38,547 bases of DNA from Nocardia sp. MH4 (GCF_019266065.1 NZ_LPNR01000066.1:1-38547), one strand, 5' to 3'. Shown: positions 1 through 8,700, numbered from the stretch's first letter. Program-made: numbers and translations. The notes: generated by a model not told the origin, from the letters alone.

Positions 1-66
1 CCGTTGCGTAGGCGACGAAGGAGCAAGCAACGGTGCCCGATCGGCGGGACCGAGAGGCCGCGACTC

Positions 67-82
67 GAGCGCGCCAGCGCTC
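67..82 (-). terminator. Terminator-like hairpin after the fused livGF gene
   Basis: A 6-bp inverted repeat (GAGCGC, 4-nt loop, GCGCTC on the minus strand) begins 8 bases after the stop codon of the fused transporter ATPase gene. No U-tract follows, so it could be a weak terminator or an mRNA 3'-end stabiliser. A second, looser repeat (CCGTTGC/GCAACGG) lies at 1-33. Confidence 0.3.
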
Positions 83-89
83 CAGCAAC

Positions 90-1880
90 TCAGTGCCCGA
101 GGTAGGCGGACATGACGGCGGGATCGGTGAGCAGCGCCGCGCCCGCACCGGTCTTGGTGACCTCACCGGTTTCCAGGATGTAGGCGCGGTCGCTGCGGGT
201 CAGGGCCTGCTGAGCGTTCTGCTCGACGAGCAGGACCGTGGTGCCCTGGCGGTTGATCTCGCTGATGATCTTGAAGATCTGCTGGATCACCATGGGCGCC
301 AGACCCATCGACGGTTCGTCGAGCAGCAGCAGCTTGGGCCGGGCCATCAGGGCGCGGCCGATGGCCAGCATCTGCTGCTCACCGCCGGAGAGGGTGCCAC
401 CGACCTGCTTGCGCCGCTCGGCCAGCCGCGGGAACAGCTCGAAGATCCAGTCCAGCGTCTGCTGGTACTCGGCCTTCTGCTCGAACGGCCTGCCGTAGCA
501 GCCCATGTCGAGGTTCTCGGCCACGGTCATGCCGGGGAACACCCCGCGGCCCTCCGGCGCCTGGATCAGGCCCTGGACCACCCGGTCGTGGGCCTTCATC
601 GTGGTGATGTCCTTGCCCTCGAACAGGATCCGGCCCGAGGTGAGCGGCAGCAGGCCCGACAGCGCGCGCATGGTGGTGGTCTTGCCGGCGCCGTTGGCAC
701 CGAGCAACGTCACCAGCTCGCCCTGTTCGACCGACAGCGAGATCCCGTGCAGCGCTTCGATTCTGCCGTAGTTCACGACCATGTCGCGCACCTCGAGCAG
801 CGGCACCGACTGGTCGGCGACGACCTCGGGTTCCTCCCGCGCCGCCGCCACCACGGTGTCCGGTGCCCGGGTGTGCGCGGCTTCGGCCACGGCGGCGGCG
901 CCGGCTCCGTCCCGGACCTCCTCGATGGTGTCCGCGTCGGGCACACCGAGGTAGGCGGCGATCACGGCCGGGTCCTCGCGGACCTCGGCGGGCAGGCCGT
1001 CGGCGATCTTGCGCCCGAACTCGAGCACCACGATCCGGTCGGTCACGCCCATCACCAGGCGCATGTCGTGCTCGATCAGCAGGACGGTGTAGCCGTCGTC
1101 GCGGATCTTGCGGATCAGCTCCATCAGCGCCGACTTCTCGCTGGGGTTGAAGCCGGCGGCGGGTTCGTCCAGGCACAGCAGCTTGGGCTCGGTCGCCAGC
1201 GCTCGCGCGATCTCGAGCCTGCGCTGGTCACCGTAGGACAGGTTGCGGGCCTTCTCCACCGCTCGCGGCGCGATGCCGACGAACTCGAGCAGGGCCATGC
1301 CGCGTTCGATCGCGTCACGTTCCTCCCGGCGGTGCTTGGGCGTGCGGAACACCGCGCCGGGCACCGAGGTGCTGTGCCGGGCGTCGGTGCCGACGACCAC
1401 GTTCTCCAGCGCCGTCATCTCGCCGAAGAGCCGCACGTTCTGGAACGTGCGCGCGATGCCGAGGCGGGTGATCTCGTTGCGCTTGGTCTTGGCCAGCGGC
1501 CGCCCGTCGAAGTGCACGCTGCCACCGGCCGGCTTGTAGACGCCGGTGATCGCGTTGAAGCAGGTGGTCTTTCCGGCACCGTTGGGGCCGATCAAACCGA
1601 GGATCTCGCCGCGGCGGATCTCGAAGCTGACGCTGTCGAGCGCGGTCAGGCCGCCGAACTTCACCGTCAGCCCGTCGGTGCGCAGCAGCGGTTCGCCCAC
1701 CGCGGTCTCGATGTCGCGGTGCGGGGCGACCACATCGGCCACGGTCTCCGCGTCGCCCAGGGCGGGCAGCACCGCGGTGACGTCGACCTCGCCCGCCGGT
1801 TCGACCTCCGGCGCGGGCTTGTACCCGGCCGACATGTCCTCGTTGTCGTACAGCGCGTCTCCCGCGCCCGGCCCCGTCAT
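90..1880 (-). CDS. livGF: Fused LivG-LivF ATP-binding protein of a LIV-type ABC importer
   Basis: One 596-residue frame holds two complete ABC ATPase domains that are normally separate genes. The LivG-like half (about 65-312) has Walker A GPNGAGKT (98-105), signature LSYGDQ (214-219), Walker B LLCLDEP (234-240) and switch His271. The LivF-like half (about 360-596) has Walker A GANGAGKT (394-401), signature LSGGEQ (497-502) and Walker B LLLLDEP (517-523). They are joined by a ~45-residue Ala/Glu-rich linker, and a ~60-residue acidic leader precedes the first domain. The protein should energise import of branched-chain amino acids or related amides through LivH/LivM at the inner face of the membrane. 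Its ATG overlaps the livM stop by 4 bp, so translation is coupled. Met16 is an alternative start. Substrate identity is inferred from family only. Confidence 0.93.
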   Translation of the reverse strand: MTGPGAGDALYDNEDMSAGYKPAPEVEPAGEVDVTAVLPALGDAETVADVVAPHRDIETAVGEPLLRTDGLTVKFGGLTALDSVSFEIRRGEILGLIGPNGAGKTTCFNAITGVYKPAGGSVHFDGRPLAKTKRNEITRLGIARTFQNVRLFGEMTALENVVVGTDARHSTSVPGAVFRTPKHRREERDAIERGMALLEFVGIAPRAVEKARNLSYGDQRRLEIARALATEPKLLCLDEPAAGFNPSEKSALMELIRKIRDDGYTVLLIEHDMRLVMGVTDRIVVLEFGRKIADGLPAEVREDPAVIAAYLGVPDADTIEEVRDGAGAAAVAEAAHTRAPDTVVAAAREEPEVVADQSVPLLEVRDMVVNYGRIEALHGISLSVEQGELVTLLGANGAGKTTTMRALSGLLPLTSGRILFEGKDITTMKAHDRVVQGLIQAPEGRGVFPGMTVAENLDMGCYGRPFEQKAEYQQTLDWIFELFPRLAERRKQVGGTLSGGEQQMLAIGRALMARPKLLLLDEPSMGLAPMVIQQIFKIISEINRQGTTVLLVEQNAQQALTRSDRAYILETGEVTKTGAGAALLTDPAVMSAYLGH

Positions 1881-3292
1881 CGCCCTGCTCCGATCGGTTC
1901 GGCCGCCGGCTTGCGCACGACCGCCTGGTACACCTGTCTGCCGTAGGTGAGCAGTTTCTGCCGCACCGGGAACAGACCCTGTGGCCGCAGAATCATCATC
2001 ACCACCAGCGCGATGCCGAAGTAGAGGTACTTCAGGTCACCGAGATTCTGCGCGCCGCCCTTGCGGTAGAGCAGCACGCTACCCAACAGCAGCAGCCCGA
2101 AGACCACCGCGAGGATCGAGACCGTGATCACCCCGCGCCGCACCCACACGCCCAGCGCGTCGCGACGCCACCGCCACAGCAGCCACAGCCCGACCAGCAG
2201 CGCGATGTCGAGCCCGAGCAGCAGATAGCCGGTCGACTCGCTCGACACCAGCTGCACCGACTGCAACCGCATCGGCAGATAGGCGATCAGGAACGCGCCG
2301 ACGATCACGCCGAGTTTGTTGCCCGAACCGCCGAGCACCACCGCGCACAGGAACAGCATCGACAAGATGATGTCGAACTGCTTGGGGTTGACGTAGGTGA
2401 CCTGACCGGCGTACATGGCGCCGGACAGACCGCCGACGGACGCGCCGATCACGAAGGCCCACAGCTTGAACTTGAAGGTCGGCACGCCCATGATCTCGGC
2501 GGCGTCCTCGTCCTCGCGGATGGCGACCCAGGAGCGGCCGACGCGGCTGCGCTCGAGGTTGCCGATGACCAGCAGCACCACGACGACCAGCGCCATGCCG
2601 AGCCAGAACCACCAGGTGCCGTTGTTGGCCCGCTGCAACGGATTCGCACTGTCGGGATCACCGAGGTTGCCCGGGGAGAAGTAGCCACCGGGATGCGCTT
2701 CGGATTCGCCGACCTGCGGGTAGGCGATCTTGGACAGGCCGAGGCTGCCGTTGGTCAGTTCCTCGAGGTTGTCGGCCATCAGGCGCACGATCTCACCGAA
2801 GCCCAGCGTCACGATCGCCAGGTAGTCACCGCGCAGGCGCAGTGTCGGCGCGCCGAGCACGAGGCCGGCGAAGGCGGTCAGCGCGACTGCGATCGGCAGG
2901 CAGGCCAGCCACGCCCAGCTGGGATTGAGCCAGCCGCCGTCGGTCTGGTTCCACGGACTGTTCGGGCTGGTCAGCAGGCCGACCGTGTAGGCGCCGACGG
3001 CGTAGAAGCCGACATAGCCGAGGTCGAGCAGGCCGGCCTGGCCGACGACCACGTTCAGGCCGATCGCGATCAGCGCGTACATCGCGAACTGCGCCATCAC
3101 GCCGCCGAAGCTCACGCCGGGGGTATCGATCAGCGGGGGCGGGTACAGCGGCAGGATCGCCAGCACGGCGATGATCGGCACGCCGACGGCCCACTGGCCC
3201 GGCCGCGAGAGCCCGTCCCACCAGTCGCGGATCGCGTCGCCGAGGCCGTGTCGATCCTGGTTCTTCACCGGGGTTTTCGTCATGTCGGTCAT
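1877..3292 (-). CDS. livM: LIV-type ABC importer permease, LivM family
   Basis: This 471-residue multi-spanning membrane protein is the second permease of the importer. It has the LivM pattern: a cytoplasmic N-terminus (about 1-30), the [15 protein letters not shown] segment, [18 protein letters not shown], the cytoplasmic EAA-like loop with [21 protein letters not shown], and an ILRPQGLFP ending. It is longer than most LivM proteins: there is a hydrophilic Gly/Pro/Asn-rich insertion before the SRVGRSW loop, and about 75 extra residues with two predicted helices just before the terminal ILRPQGLFP motif. It overlaps livH upstream and livGF downstream by 4 bp each, giving one coupled operon. 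Start ATG at 3292. Confidence 0.93.
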   Translation of the reverse strand: MTDMTKTPVKNQDRHGLGDAIRDWWDGLSRPGQWAVGVPIIAVLAILPLYPPPLIDTPGVSFGGVMAQFAMYALIAIGLNVVVGQAGLLDLGYVGFYAVGAYTVGLLTSPNSPWNQTDGGWLNPSWAWLACLPIAVALTAFAGLVLGAPTLRLRGDYLAIVTLGFGEIVRLMADNLEELTNGSLGLSKIAYPQVGESEAHPGGYFSPGNLGDPDSANPLQRANNGTWWFWLGMALVVVVLLVIGNLERSRVGRSWVAIREDEDAAEIMGVPTFKFKLWAFVIGASVGGLSGAMYAGQVTYVNPKQFDIILSMLFLCAVVLGGSGNKLGVIVGAFLIAYLPMRLQSVQLVSSESTGYLLLGLDIALLVGLWLLWRWRRDALGVWVRRGVITVSILAVVFGLLLLGSVLLYRKGGAQNLGDLKYLYFGIALVVMMILRPQGLFPVRQKLLTYGRQVYQAVVRKPAAEPIGAGR

Positions 3293-4326
3293 GCGCGCGC
3301 CCTCCCCAGGCTCTCGCCGAGGATGCCGGTCGGCCGGAACATCAGCACCGTCACCAGCAGGACGAAGGCGACCACGTCACGCCATTCGTTGCCGAACAGG
3401 ATCTGTCCGTACTGCTCGGCGACGCCGAGGATCATGCCGCCCAGCAGCGCGCCGCGCAGGTTGCCGATGCCGCCGAGCACCGCGGCGCTGAACGCCTTGA
3501 TACCGAGGATGAAGCCGCCGGAGAAGATGATGCCGGTGGGGATGTAGAGGGTGTACAGCATCGCGGCCGCGCCGGCGAGCAGGCCGCCGATGAGGAAGGT
3601 CAGCACGATGACCCGCTCGCGCGAGACACCCATCAGGGTCGCGGTGTCGGGGTCCTGGGCGACCGCGCGGATGGCGCGGCCGAACTTGGTGCGGTTGATG
3701 ACGATCTCGGTGGTGACGGCGAGCACGATGGCCGCCGCGAAGATCACCAGCGCCACATTGGTCACCTGCGCGCCGAGGAAGGTGAACTGCACCTTCGGCT
3801 CCACCAGCCGGATGCCGGTCTGGGCGTTGGAGCCGCCGAGGCCGGGCTTGATCTTGGGCAGGATGTAGTGGACGAACTCCTGGATCACGAACGACATGCC
3901 GATCGCGGTGATCAGGAAGGCCAGGGGTTTGGCTCCGCGCCTGCGCAGCGGCCGGTAGGCGACTCGTTCCAGGCCGACCGCGGCGATGCCCGAGACCAGC
4001 ATGCCGAACAGCATCGCCAGACCGAGATAGACCACCGTGAGCAGCACACCCTGGGAGTACGCGTTGCCGCTGGGGGCGAAGCCGAGCAGCTCCAGTCCCA
4101 CATAGGTGCCGAACATGCCGAGCATGAAGATCTCGGAATGGGCGAAGTTGATCAGTCTCAGGACGCCGTAGACCAGCGTGTAGCCGACCGCGACCAACGC
4201 GTAGATCGACCCGTAGGTGAGACCGTCCACGGTCAATCGCCAGAACTGGTCGATCACCCCGGAGACGTTGAAATCGATGGACCCCTCGGCCAACAGGGTC
4301 ACACCGAGCGAAGCCGCTGATGTCAT
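3289..4326 (-). CDS. livH: LIV-type ABC importer permease, LivH family
   Basis: This 345-residue polytopic membrane protein has the LivH signature YGSIYALVAVGYTLVYGV followed by LRLINFAHSEIFMLG near the N-terminus. The EAA-like cytoplasmic loop reads FGRAIRAVAQDPDTATLMGV, and the C-terminus is MFRPTGILGE. It should pair with LivM to form the transmembrane channel. The N-terminus has about 30 extra residues before the first conserved helix. The stop overlaps the livM start (ATGA), while 70 bp containing a strong hairpin separates it from livK upstream. Function at family level is secure; the transported compound is not shown by the sequence. Confidence 0.93.
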   Translation of the reverse strand: MTSAASLGVTLLAEGSIDFNVSGVIDQFWRLTVDGLTYGSIYALVAVGYTLVYGVLRLINFAHSEIFMLGMFGTYVGLELLGFAPSGNAYSQGVLLTVVYLGLAMLFGMLVSGIAAVGLERVAYRPLRRRGAKPLAFLITAIGMSFVIQEFVHYILPKIKPGLGGSNAQTGIRLVEPKVQFTFLGAQVTNVALVIFAAAIVLAVTTEIVINRTKFGRAIRAVAQDPDTATLMGVSRERVIVLTFLIGGLLAGAAAMLYTLYIPTGIIFSGGFILGIKAFSAAVLGGIGNLRGALLGGMILGVAEQYGQILFGNEWRDVVAFVLLVTVLMFRPTGILGESLGRARA

Positions 4327-4346
4327 GATTTCTCTCGCGTCAGGCG

Positions 4347-4379
4347 AGCGGTGCGCGTGGCTATGCCACGCGCACCGCT
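4347..4379 (-). promoter_or_regulatory. Perfect 15-bp hairpin between livK and livH
   Basis: The arms AGCGGTGCGCGTGGC and GCCACGCGCACCGCT are exact reverse complements around a 3-nt loop. The hairpin starts 17 bp after the livK stop and ends 20 bp before the livH ATG. No U-tract follows. By analogy with other binding-protein importers, an intercistronic hairpin here would let livK mRNA accumulate over livHM-GF mRNA, by partial termination or by protecting the 3' end. That role is inference. Confidence 0.6.
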
Positions 4380-4396
4380 ACACGCTTTCGTGGGGA

Positions 4397-5620
4397 CTAC
4401 TTGACCTGGTACATCCAGATCTGGATGTTGGCCAGCTCGCCGGTCTCGCCCCACTTGTACTGGCGGGCGACGCCGGTGCCGTCGTAGTTACGGACGTAGT
4501 CCAGGAGCTCGGCGCGGGTCAGCTTGCCCGAGTCGATGCCCTTGAGCAGGATCGTGGTCAGGTCGTAGCCCTCGACGGAGTAGACGCCGGGCGCCTGGCC
4601 GTTGAGCGCCTTGTACTCGGTCGCGAACTTCTCCGGCGCCGGGCTGCACGGGCACGACAGCAGCGCGTCCTTGGACGAACTGCCCGCCTGCCGCACGAAC
4701 TCGGGGTCGTTGCTGCCGTCGGCGGAGACGAAGGTCGCGGTCACGCCGCCGGAACGCAGCTGCTGCACGAACGGCGCCGCCTCCGCGTAGTAGCCGGCAT
4801 AGAAGATCGCGTCGGGCTTGGCGGCGGACAGCTTCGACACCGCGGCCGAGAAGTCCTTGTCACCTTCCTTGACGCTGACCGCGCAGGAGGCGTCGGCGGC
4901 CGGGCCCGCGGCGGTGATGAACGCCTGCGCCAGACCGGCACCGTAGTCGGTGTTGTCCTGCACGACGCAGATCTTCTTGTAGCCCTTCTCGCCGGTCAGG
5001 TAGTTCGCGACGGCCGGGCCCTGCGAGTTGTCGTTGCCCAGGCCGCGGAAGAAGGTCTTCCAGCCGTTCTGGGTCAGCGTCGGGTTGGTGGCCGAGGCGG
5101 TCAGCGTGGGCATGCCCGCCTCGCTGAGGATCTGGCCGGTCGCCTTGGTCTCGCCCGAGAAGGTCGGGCCGACCAGCGCCACGATGCTGGGATCGCTGAC
5201 GATCGTCGGGATCACCTGGCTCGCGATCTGCGGCTTACCCTCGGTGTCGAACTGCTTGACCGAGACCTGACAGTCCGGGTTGGCCTTGTTGTGCTTGTCG
5301 AGGGCGAGCTTGACGCCGTCGATGATATTGATGCCGAGCGCGGCGTTGCCACCGGTCAGCGGGCCCGCCATCGCGATGGTCTGGGGCGCGCACTTGGCCT
5401 TGCCGTCGCCCGCGGGGTCGGCGGCCGTGCCCGCGTCGGTCGCCGCGACAGCCTTGCCCTGGGTGTCGAGCTGGACGACCGGCTGGATGGAGAGATCGGT
5501 GTTGCCGCCACCGCCGCCGTCGGACGACTTGTCGCTGCATCCGGACAACACCAACGACGCGGCAGCTCCGATTACCAGAACTCCTCGCGTCGAACGACTG
5601 CGCCATGTCGAACTGAGCAC
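4397..5620 (-). CDS. livK: LIV-type ABC importer substrate-binding lipoprotein
   Basis: This 407-residue protein is a periplasmic-binding-protein type 1 (Peripla_BP_6) fold exported as a lipoprotein. The signal peptide has two Arg early (RSRSTR), a hydrophobic core and lipobox LSGC with Cys28 as the lipidated residue; a Ser/Gly-rich tether follows. Typical family blocks include IAMAGPLTGGNAALG, VALVGPTFSGETKA and YSVEGYDLTTILLKG. Start is GTG at 5620 because GAGGTGAG lies 5-7 bp upstream and no ATG in frame precedes the signal peptide. It is the first gene of the livK-livH-livM-livGF operon. It should capture branched-chain amino acids or related compounds on the outer face of the membrane. 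Confidence 0.92.
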   Translation of the reverse strand: MLSSTWRSRSTRGVLVIGAAASLVLSGCSDKSSDGGGGGNTDLSIQPVVQLDTQGKAVAATDAGTAADPAGDGKAKCAPQTIAMAGPLTGGNAALGINIIDGVKLALDKHNKANPDCQVSVKQFDTEGKPQIASQVIPTIVSDPSIVALVGPTFSGETKATGQILSEAGMPTLTASATNPTLTQNGWKTFFRGLGNDNSQGPAVANYLTGEKGYKKICVVQDNTDYGAGLAQAFITAAGPAADASCAVSVKEGDKDFSAAVSKLSAAKPDAIFYAGYYAEAAPFVQQLRSGGVTATFVSADGSNDPEFVRQAGSSSKDALLSCPCSPAPEKFATEYKALNGQAPGVYSVEGYDLTTILLKGIDSGKLTRAELLDYVRNYDGTGVARQYKWGETGELANIQIWMYQVK

Positions 5621-5735
5621 GTCTCACCTCTATGTCCTGTGCTCCCCGGGGTCACCGAGGGGGCCGACCACGTTCAGCCCGGACAGAACATATCGCCGGT
5701 TTGTTAGATCCGCATCACATTCGCATCATGTCGGA

Positions 5736-5814
5736 CGCTCCGTGTCCAGTCGTAGTTCACATTATTGTTTCGCTTACGTAAAGTTTTTCGGCTTTCGACG
5801 CGAGACACGGAGCG
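5736..5814. repeat. 11-nt inverted repeat bracketing an AT-rich spacer between pdtaR and livK
   Basis: CGCTCCGTGTC at 5736-5746 is exactly repeated in inverse orientation as GACACGGAGCG at 5804-5814. The 57 bases between the arms are unusually AT-rich for this genome. The right arm begins 13 bp after the pdtaR stop. It may act as a terminator-like structure after pdtaR or as a protein site in the livK promoter region; neither is proven. Confidence 0.45.
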
Positions 5815-5826
5815 GCGCGTTCCAGC

Positions 5827-6444
5827 TCACTGCGGGGTGAGGTTCTCCAGCACGACTTCGGCGACCGCCTTCATGGTCGTGCGGCGGTCCATCGCGGTGC
5901 GCTGAATCCATTTGAACGCCTGCGGCTCCGACAGTCCCTGGGTCTGCATGAGCACACCCTTGGCACGCTCGACCAGTTTGCGCGTCTCCAAACGATCCGA
6001 CAGATTCGCGACTTCTGTTTCCAGCGCGGTGATTTCGTGGAAACGGCTCGCCGCGAGTTCGATCGCGGGCACCAGATCGGATTTGGTGAACGGCTTGACC
6101 AGATACGCCATGGCGCCCGCGTCGCGGGCCCGCTCGACCAGGTCGCGCTGACTGAACGCGGTCAGGATCACCACGGGCGCAACACGTTTCGACGCGATCT
6201 CGGCGGCGGCGTCGATTCCGTCGCGGCGCGGCATCTTGACGTCCATGATCACCAGATCGGGGCGCAGCTCCTCGGCGAGCTCGACGGCCTGCTGCCCGTC
6301 GCCCGCTTCACCGACTACCTCGTAGCCCTCTTCCTTGAGCATCTCCACGAGATCCATCCGGATGAGGGCCTCGTCCTCGGCGACGACGACACGCTTGGCC
6401 GCGGCCTCACGCGTGGCGCCAGCGCCCCCTGCATTCGTGCTCAT
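5827..6444 (-). CDS. pdtaR: Response regulator with RNA-binding ANTAR domain (PdtaR)
   Basis: This 205-residue protein has an N-terminal receiver domain (about 17-130) with acidic pocket Glu23-Asp24-Glu25, phospho-acceptor Asp68 in LVIMDVKMP, Thr95 and Lys117. The C-terminal ANTAR domain (about 146-203) contains ETRKLVERAKGVLMQTQGLS and the terminal Ala-rich helix. ANTAR regulators bind paired hexaloop hairpins in nascent RNA and prevent termination. The M. tuberculosis homologue PdtaR works with the soluble histidine kinase PdtaS, which is not in this window. The gene is monocistronic, with 237 bp of non-coding DNA upstream running to the tRNA. Phosphorylation and RNA targets here are inferred from the family. 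Confidence 0.94.
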   Translation of the reverse strand: MSTNAGGAGATREAAAKRVVVAEDEALIRMDLVEMLKEEGYEVVGEAGDGQQAVELAEELRPDLVIMDVKMPRRDGIDAAAEIASKRVAPVVILTAFSQRDLVERARDAGAMAYLVKPFTKSDLVPAIELAASRFHEITALETEVANLSDRLETRKLVERAKGVLMQTQGLSEPQAFKWIQRTAMDRRTTMKAVAEVVLENLTPQ

Positions 6445-6681
6445 GGTTCGACCCCTCTGGATTCCGATGCCTGTCGATCACACCACGACAGACGACGGCA
6501 CCGGGCGAGCCGGCCGAAAAACCCGTCGTGGGTGACCGAGTGATGTAAAGAGTACCTTTCGCTTCCGCACAGAATGCATTGAGCGGTCGGAAACCGCCGG
6601 TGAACGCAAGCGCGGAGACATCGCGCACACCCCGCGACCGATACTCCCCCGCGGAGCGCGGCCGATGCCGCGCTTCCGCCG

Positions 6682-6768
6682 TGGTGCCGAGTGTGGGACT
6701 CGAACCCACACGTCCTTTCGGACAACGGTTTTTGAGACCGTCGCGTCTGCCAGTTCCGCCAACCCGGC
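6682..6768 (-). tRNA. tRNA-Leu, anticodon CAA
   Basis: An 87-base class II tRNA folds from GCCGGGT (5' acceptor strand) to ACTCGGC, discriminator A and an encoded CCA (6682-6684). The anticodon stem ACGGT/ACCGT encloses the loop CTCAAAA with anticodon CAA (6732-6734), reading UUG. The long variable arm TGTCCGAAAGGACG is typical of tRNA-Leu, and the T arm GTGGG-TTCGAGT-CCCAC is intact. Confidence 0.95.
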
Positions 6769-6880
6769 GCACCGCGGTCACTATAGCGTCTCGGCGCGCC
6801 GGGAAGCGAACCGCCGGTCGAACCGCACGCACGCCCACGTCGTAGTACCGGCAGAGCGGGCACGGCGGAAGGGCGCGGAC

Positions 6881-7390
6881 ATGCGGGTGAACAGGACGAC
6901 GGTCGATCTGGACGCCTACCCCGACCTGGTGATGATCCTGCTCGGGATGCGGGTGCGCACCCCGCGCGGGATGCTGCGCCTGCTCGGCGTCGGCCCCAAG
7001 CTCTACCGCTCCCACGCCGACCGCCCCGACGGCCTGATCCTGCACGAAGACGTGGTCTGGTCGATGCTGCCGCCGCACTGGGGCGCCCGGCAGTACTGGC
7101 GCGATCTGGATTCGCTCGAGCGCTGGACGCGCTCGGACCCGCACCGGCAGTGGTGGCGGGAATTCCTGCGCGACTCCGGCGGCACCGGCTTCTGGCACGA
7201 GGCCTACTTCCGCCGCGGCGGCATCGACGCCGTCTACGACGACATGACCAGGCCGACCGGCCTGGCCGCGTTCGCGCCCGCCGTCCCCGCGCGCGGCCGG
7301 ATGTTCTCCACCCGGGGCCGGGTGCACGGCGACCCGCCCGCCGTGCCGCCGGTTATTACCGAATCGAATTATTATGACGCGAAGGAGTGA
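6881..7390 (+). CDS. DUF4188-like protein (putative haem-independent monooxygenase fold)
   Basis: This 169-residue protein matches what I recall of the DUF4188 family: a start region RTTVDLDAYPDLV, the block LILHEDVVWSMLPPHWG, the strongly conserved run around YWRDLDSLERWTRSDPH, then WWREFLRD and GGTGFWHEAYFRRGG. Members are often labelled monooxygenase family because they resemble dimeric alpha/beta-barrel antibiotic monooxygenases; no activity is established that I know of. The ATG at 6881 is preferred because GGAAGG lies about 8 bp upstream; the frame is open further upstream, through the tRNA, but that part is not protein-like. It is divergent from the tRNA and followed by 185 bp of AT-rich DNA. 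Confidence 0.75.
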   Translation: MRVNRTTVDLDAYPDLVMILLGMRVRTPRGMLRLLGVGPKLYRSHADRPDGLILHEDVVWSMLPPHWGARQYWRDLDSLERWTRSDPHRQWWREFLRDSGGTGFWHEAYFRRGGIDAVYDDMTRPTGLAAFAPAVPARGRMFSTRGRVHGDPPAVPPVITESNYYDAKE

Positions 7391-7527
7391 TCGTCGACAC
7401 ATATCATCGAGAGGTTTCCAACCCCTATCTCGCGGGTATCACGGTCACACACAACAGATTTGCGCATTGCGATTCATGTACAGCATTCAACCGCGAGGTG
7501 AATAAGTAGCACCGCGTCTGTGATGGT

Positions 7528-7533
7528 TACAAT
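7528..7533 (+). promoter_or_regulatory. Candidate -10 element upstream of the phosphatase gene
   Basis: TACAAT, one mismatch from the sigma-70-type -10 consensus, lies 42 bp before the ATG at 7576 within a locally AT-rich 185-bp intergenic region. No good -35 hexamer is seen at 16-18 bp, so the assignment is tentative. Confidence 0.25.
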
Positions 7534-7575
7534 TCCAGCCTTCTGCGCGACAATCGACCCGATTACGGTGTCGGT

Positions 7576-8193
7576 ATGCACGTGCTGTTCGTCTGCAACT
7601 CCAATGTCTGCCGGTCGGTGATCGCCGAACGGCTCACCCGGGCGTTCGCGGCGGACAACGGCCTGACCGGCCTGACGGCGGAGAGCGCGGGCACCCGGGC
7701 CCTGGTCGGATTTCCGCCCGAACCGCTGGCCGCGGAGACCGTGGCAGGCCTCGGCGGCGACCCCAGCGGATTCAAGGCCCGAAAGCTCAAGCCCGAGATG
7801 GTCGATCGCGCCGATCTGGTGCTGACGATGACCGAATCGCTGCGCGACCAGGTCGGTGAGCTGGCCTTCGGGGTCGCGCCGCGCACCTTCACCCTGGCCG
7901 AGGCGCATCGGATCGCCAAGGTCACCGGCGCGAAATCCATTGCCGCCCTGCACCGGGCCCGCAACGACCTGGCCTATGTCGGCCGGGAGAACATCGCCGA
8001 CCCGATCGGGCTGTCCCCCGAGGCGTTCCTCGAGGTCGGCGACCGGATCGCCGAACTGCTGTTCCCGCTGCTGGCCGCGCTGGCGCCGCACGAACAGGAC
8101 CAGGTCAGCGCGGACGCGCGGCCCGGGCTGGTCATCGAGCCCGCCCCGGCCCGGCCGCTCTCGGCATTTCTGGCCGCGCAGCGCGGACGCTGA
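7576..8193 (+). CDS. Low-molecular-weight protein tyrosine phosphatase family protein
   Basis: This 205-residue cytoplasmic protein begins with the family P-loop FVCNSNVCRS: nucleophile Cys7, CX5R closing at Arg13, followed by Ser14. The general-acid Asp-Pro pair appears at 142-143 (IADPIG), with the usual strand and helix order between. The reaction would be dephosphorylation of a phosphotyrosine protein through a cysteinyl-phosphate intermediate; arsenate reductases share this fold and are the main alternative. It is longer than classical members (about 155-165 residues), with a weakly conserved C-terminal tail after about residue 175. The start ATG is the only one before the P-loop. No Shine-Dalgarno is obvious. 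The next gene begins 47 bp downstream. Confidence 0.85.
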   Translation: MHVLFVCNSNVCRSVIAERLTRAFAADNGLTGLTAESAGTRALVGFPPEPLAAETVAGLGGDPSGFKARKLKPEMVDRADLVLTMTESLRDQVGELAFGVAPRTFTLAEAHRIAKVTGAKSIAALHRARNDLAYVGRENIADPIGLSPEAFLEVGDRIAELLFPLLAALAPHEQDQVSADARPGLVIEPAPARPLSAFLAAQRGR

Positions 8194-8240
8194 ACGCAAG
8201 GCTGTTCGCCGGGCCGTCGACGGTCTAGACTTCGGCGGAC

Positions 8241-8693
8241 GTGGAAGTTCCCCTTGCAGGTTCGACACACGACAGGACTGGAGACTTGCCGAAACGCATT
8301 TCGGATGTTTCGCTCCATGTGTATGTGACCCCGGAAATCCTCGACCGCATCGTCACCAGTGTACGGACGGTTCTCGACGACCATCTCCAGGACCGCGAGG
8401 TCTTCGCCTGGCGCTTCACCCTGCCCGTCGACGCCGCCGATCCGCTCCATCGAGAACTCGAATCACAGTGGCGCCGAACGCATCCCGGCGCCGAGCCGGA
8501 AGGCGAAGCAACGTTCGAGATCGCGCTGAGCCTGGTCGGCGAGCCGGCCGATCTCACCGATGCCGACATCGCCGACCTCGAGCACGGACTTGCCCTGGCG
8601 GTGTACGGCGCGGCCACCCAGGCCGTCCCGTTCGCGCTGCGCGCGGATCAGCGCACCGACCTCGAATGGGAACTCGACGTCGAGCGGCGCTGA
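8241..8693 (+). CDS. Hypothetical protein, acidic, family not recognised
   Basis: This 150-residue frame has coding-like composition and codon use and ends 7 bp before the convergent tesB stop. The protein is acidic, soluble and without a signal peptide or membrane segment. Segments such as VSLHVYVTPEILDRIV and VFAWRFTLPVD suggest alternating strands and helices, but I recognise no domain. The start is uncertain: GTG at 8241 gives the full length with a poor ribosome site, while TTG at 8286 follows AGGACTGGAG and would give 135 residues starting LPKRISDVSLH. It may be co-transcribed with the phosphatase gene upstream. Confidence 0.6.
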   Translation: MEVPLAGSTHDRTGDLPKRISDVSLHVYVTPEILDRIVTSVRTVLDDHLQDREVFAWRFTLPVDAADPLHRELESQWRRTHPGAEPEGEATFEIALSLVGEPADLTDADIADLEHGLALAVYGAATQAVPFALRADQRTDLEWELDVERR

Positions 8694-8700
8694 CCCTCGC

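Noticed and set aside
1..33. A motif resembling part of a glycine riboswitch core (gcgacgaaggagcaa) flanked by CCGTTGC/GCAACGG
   Set aside because: Only one short block resembles the aptamer; the second conserved strand is missing and no downstream glycine gene is visible at the edge.
33..1946. A 637-codon + strand open frame opposite livGF
   Set aside because: Shadow of the fused ATPase gene, whose six ATPase motifs are intact on the minus strand.
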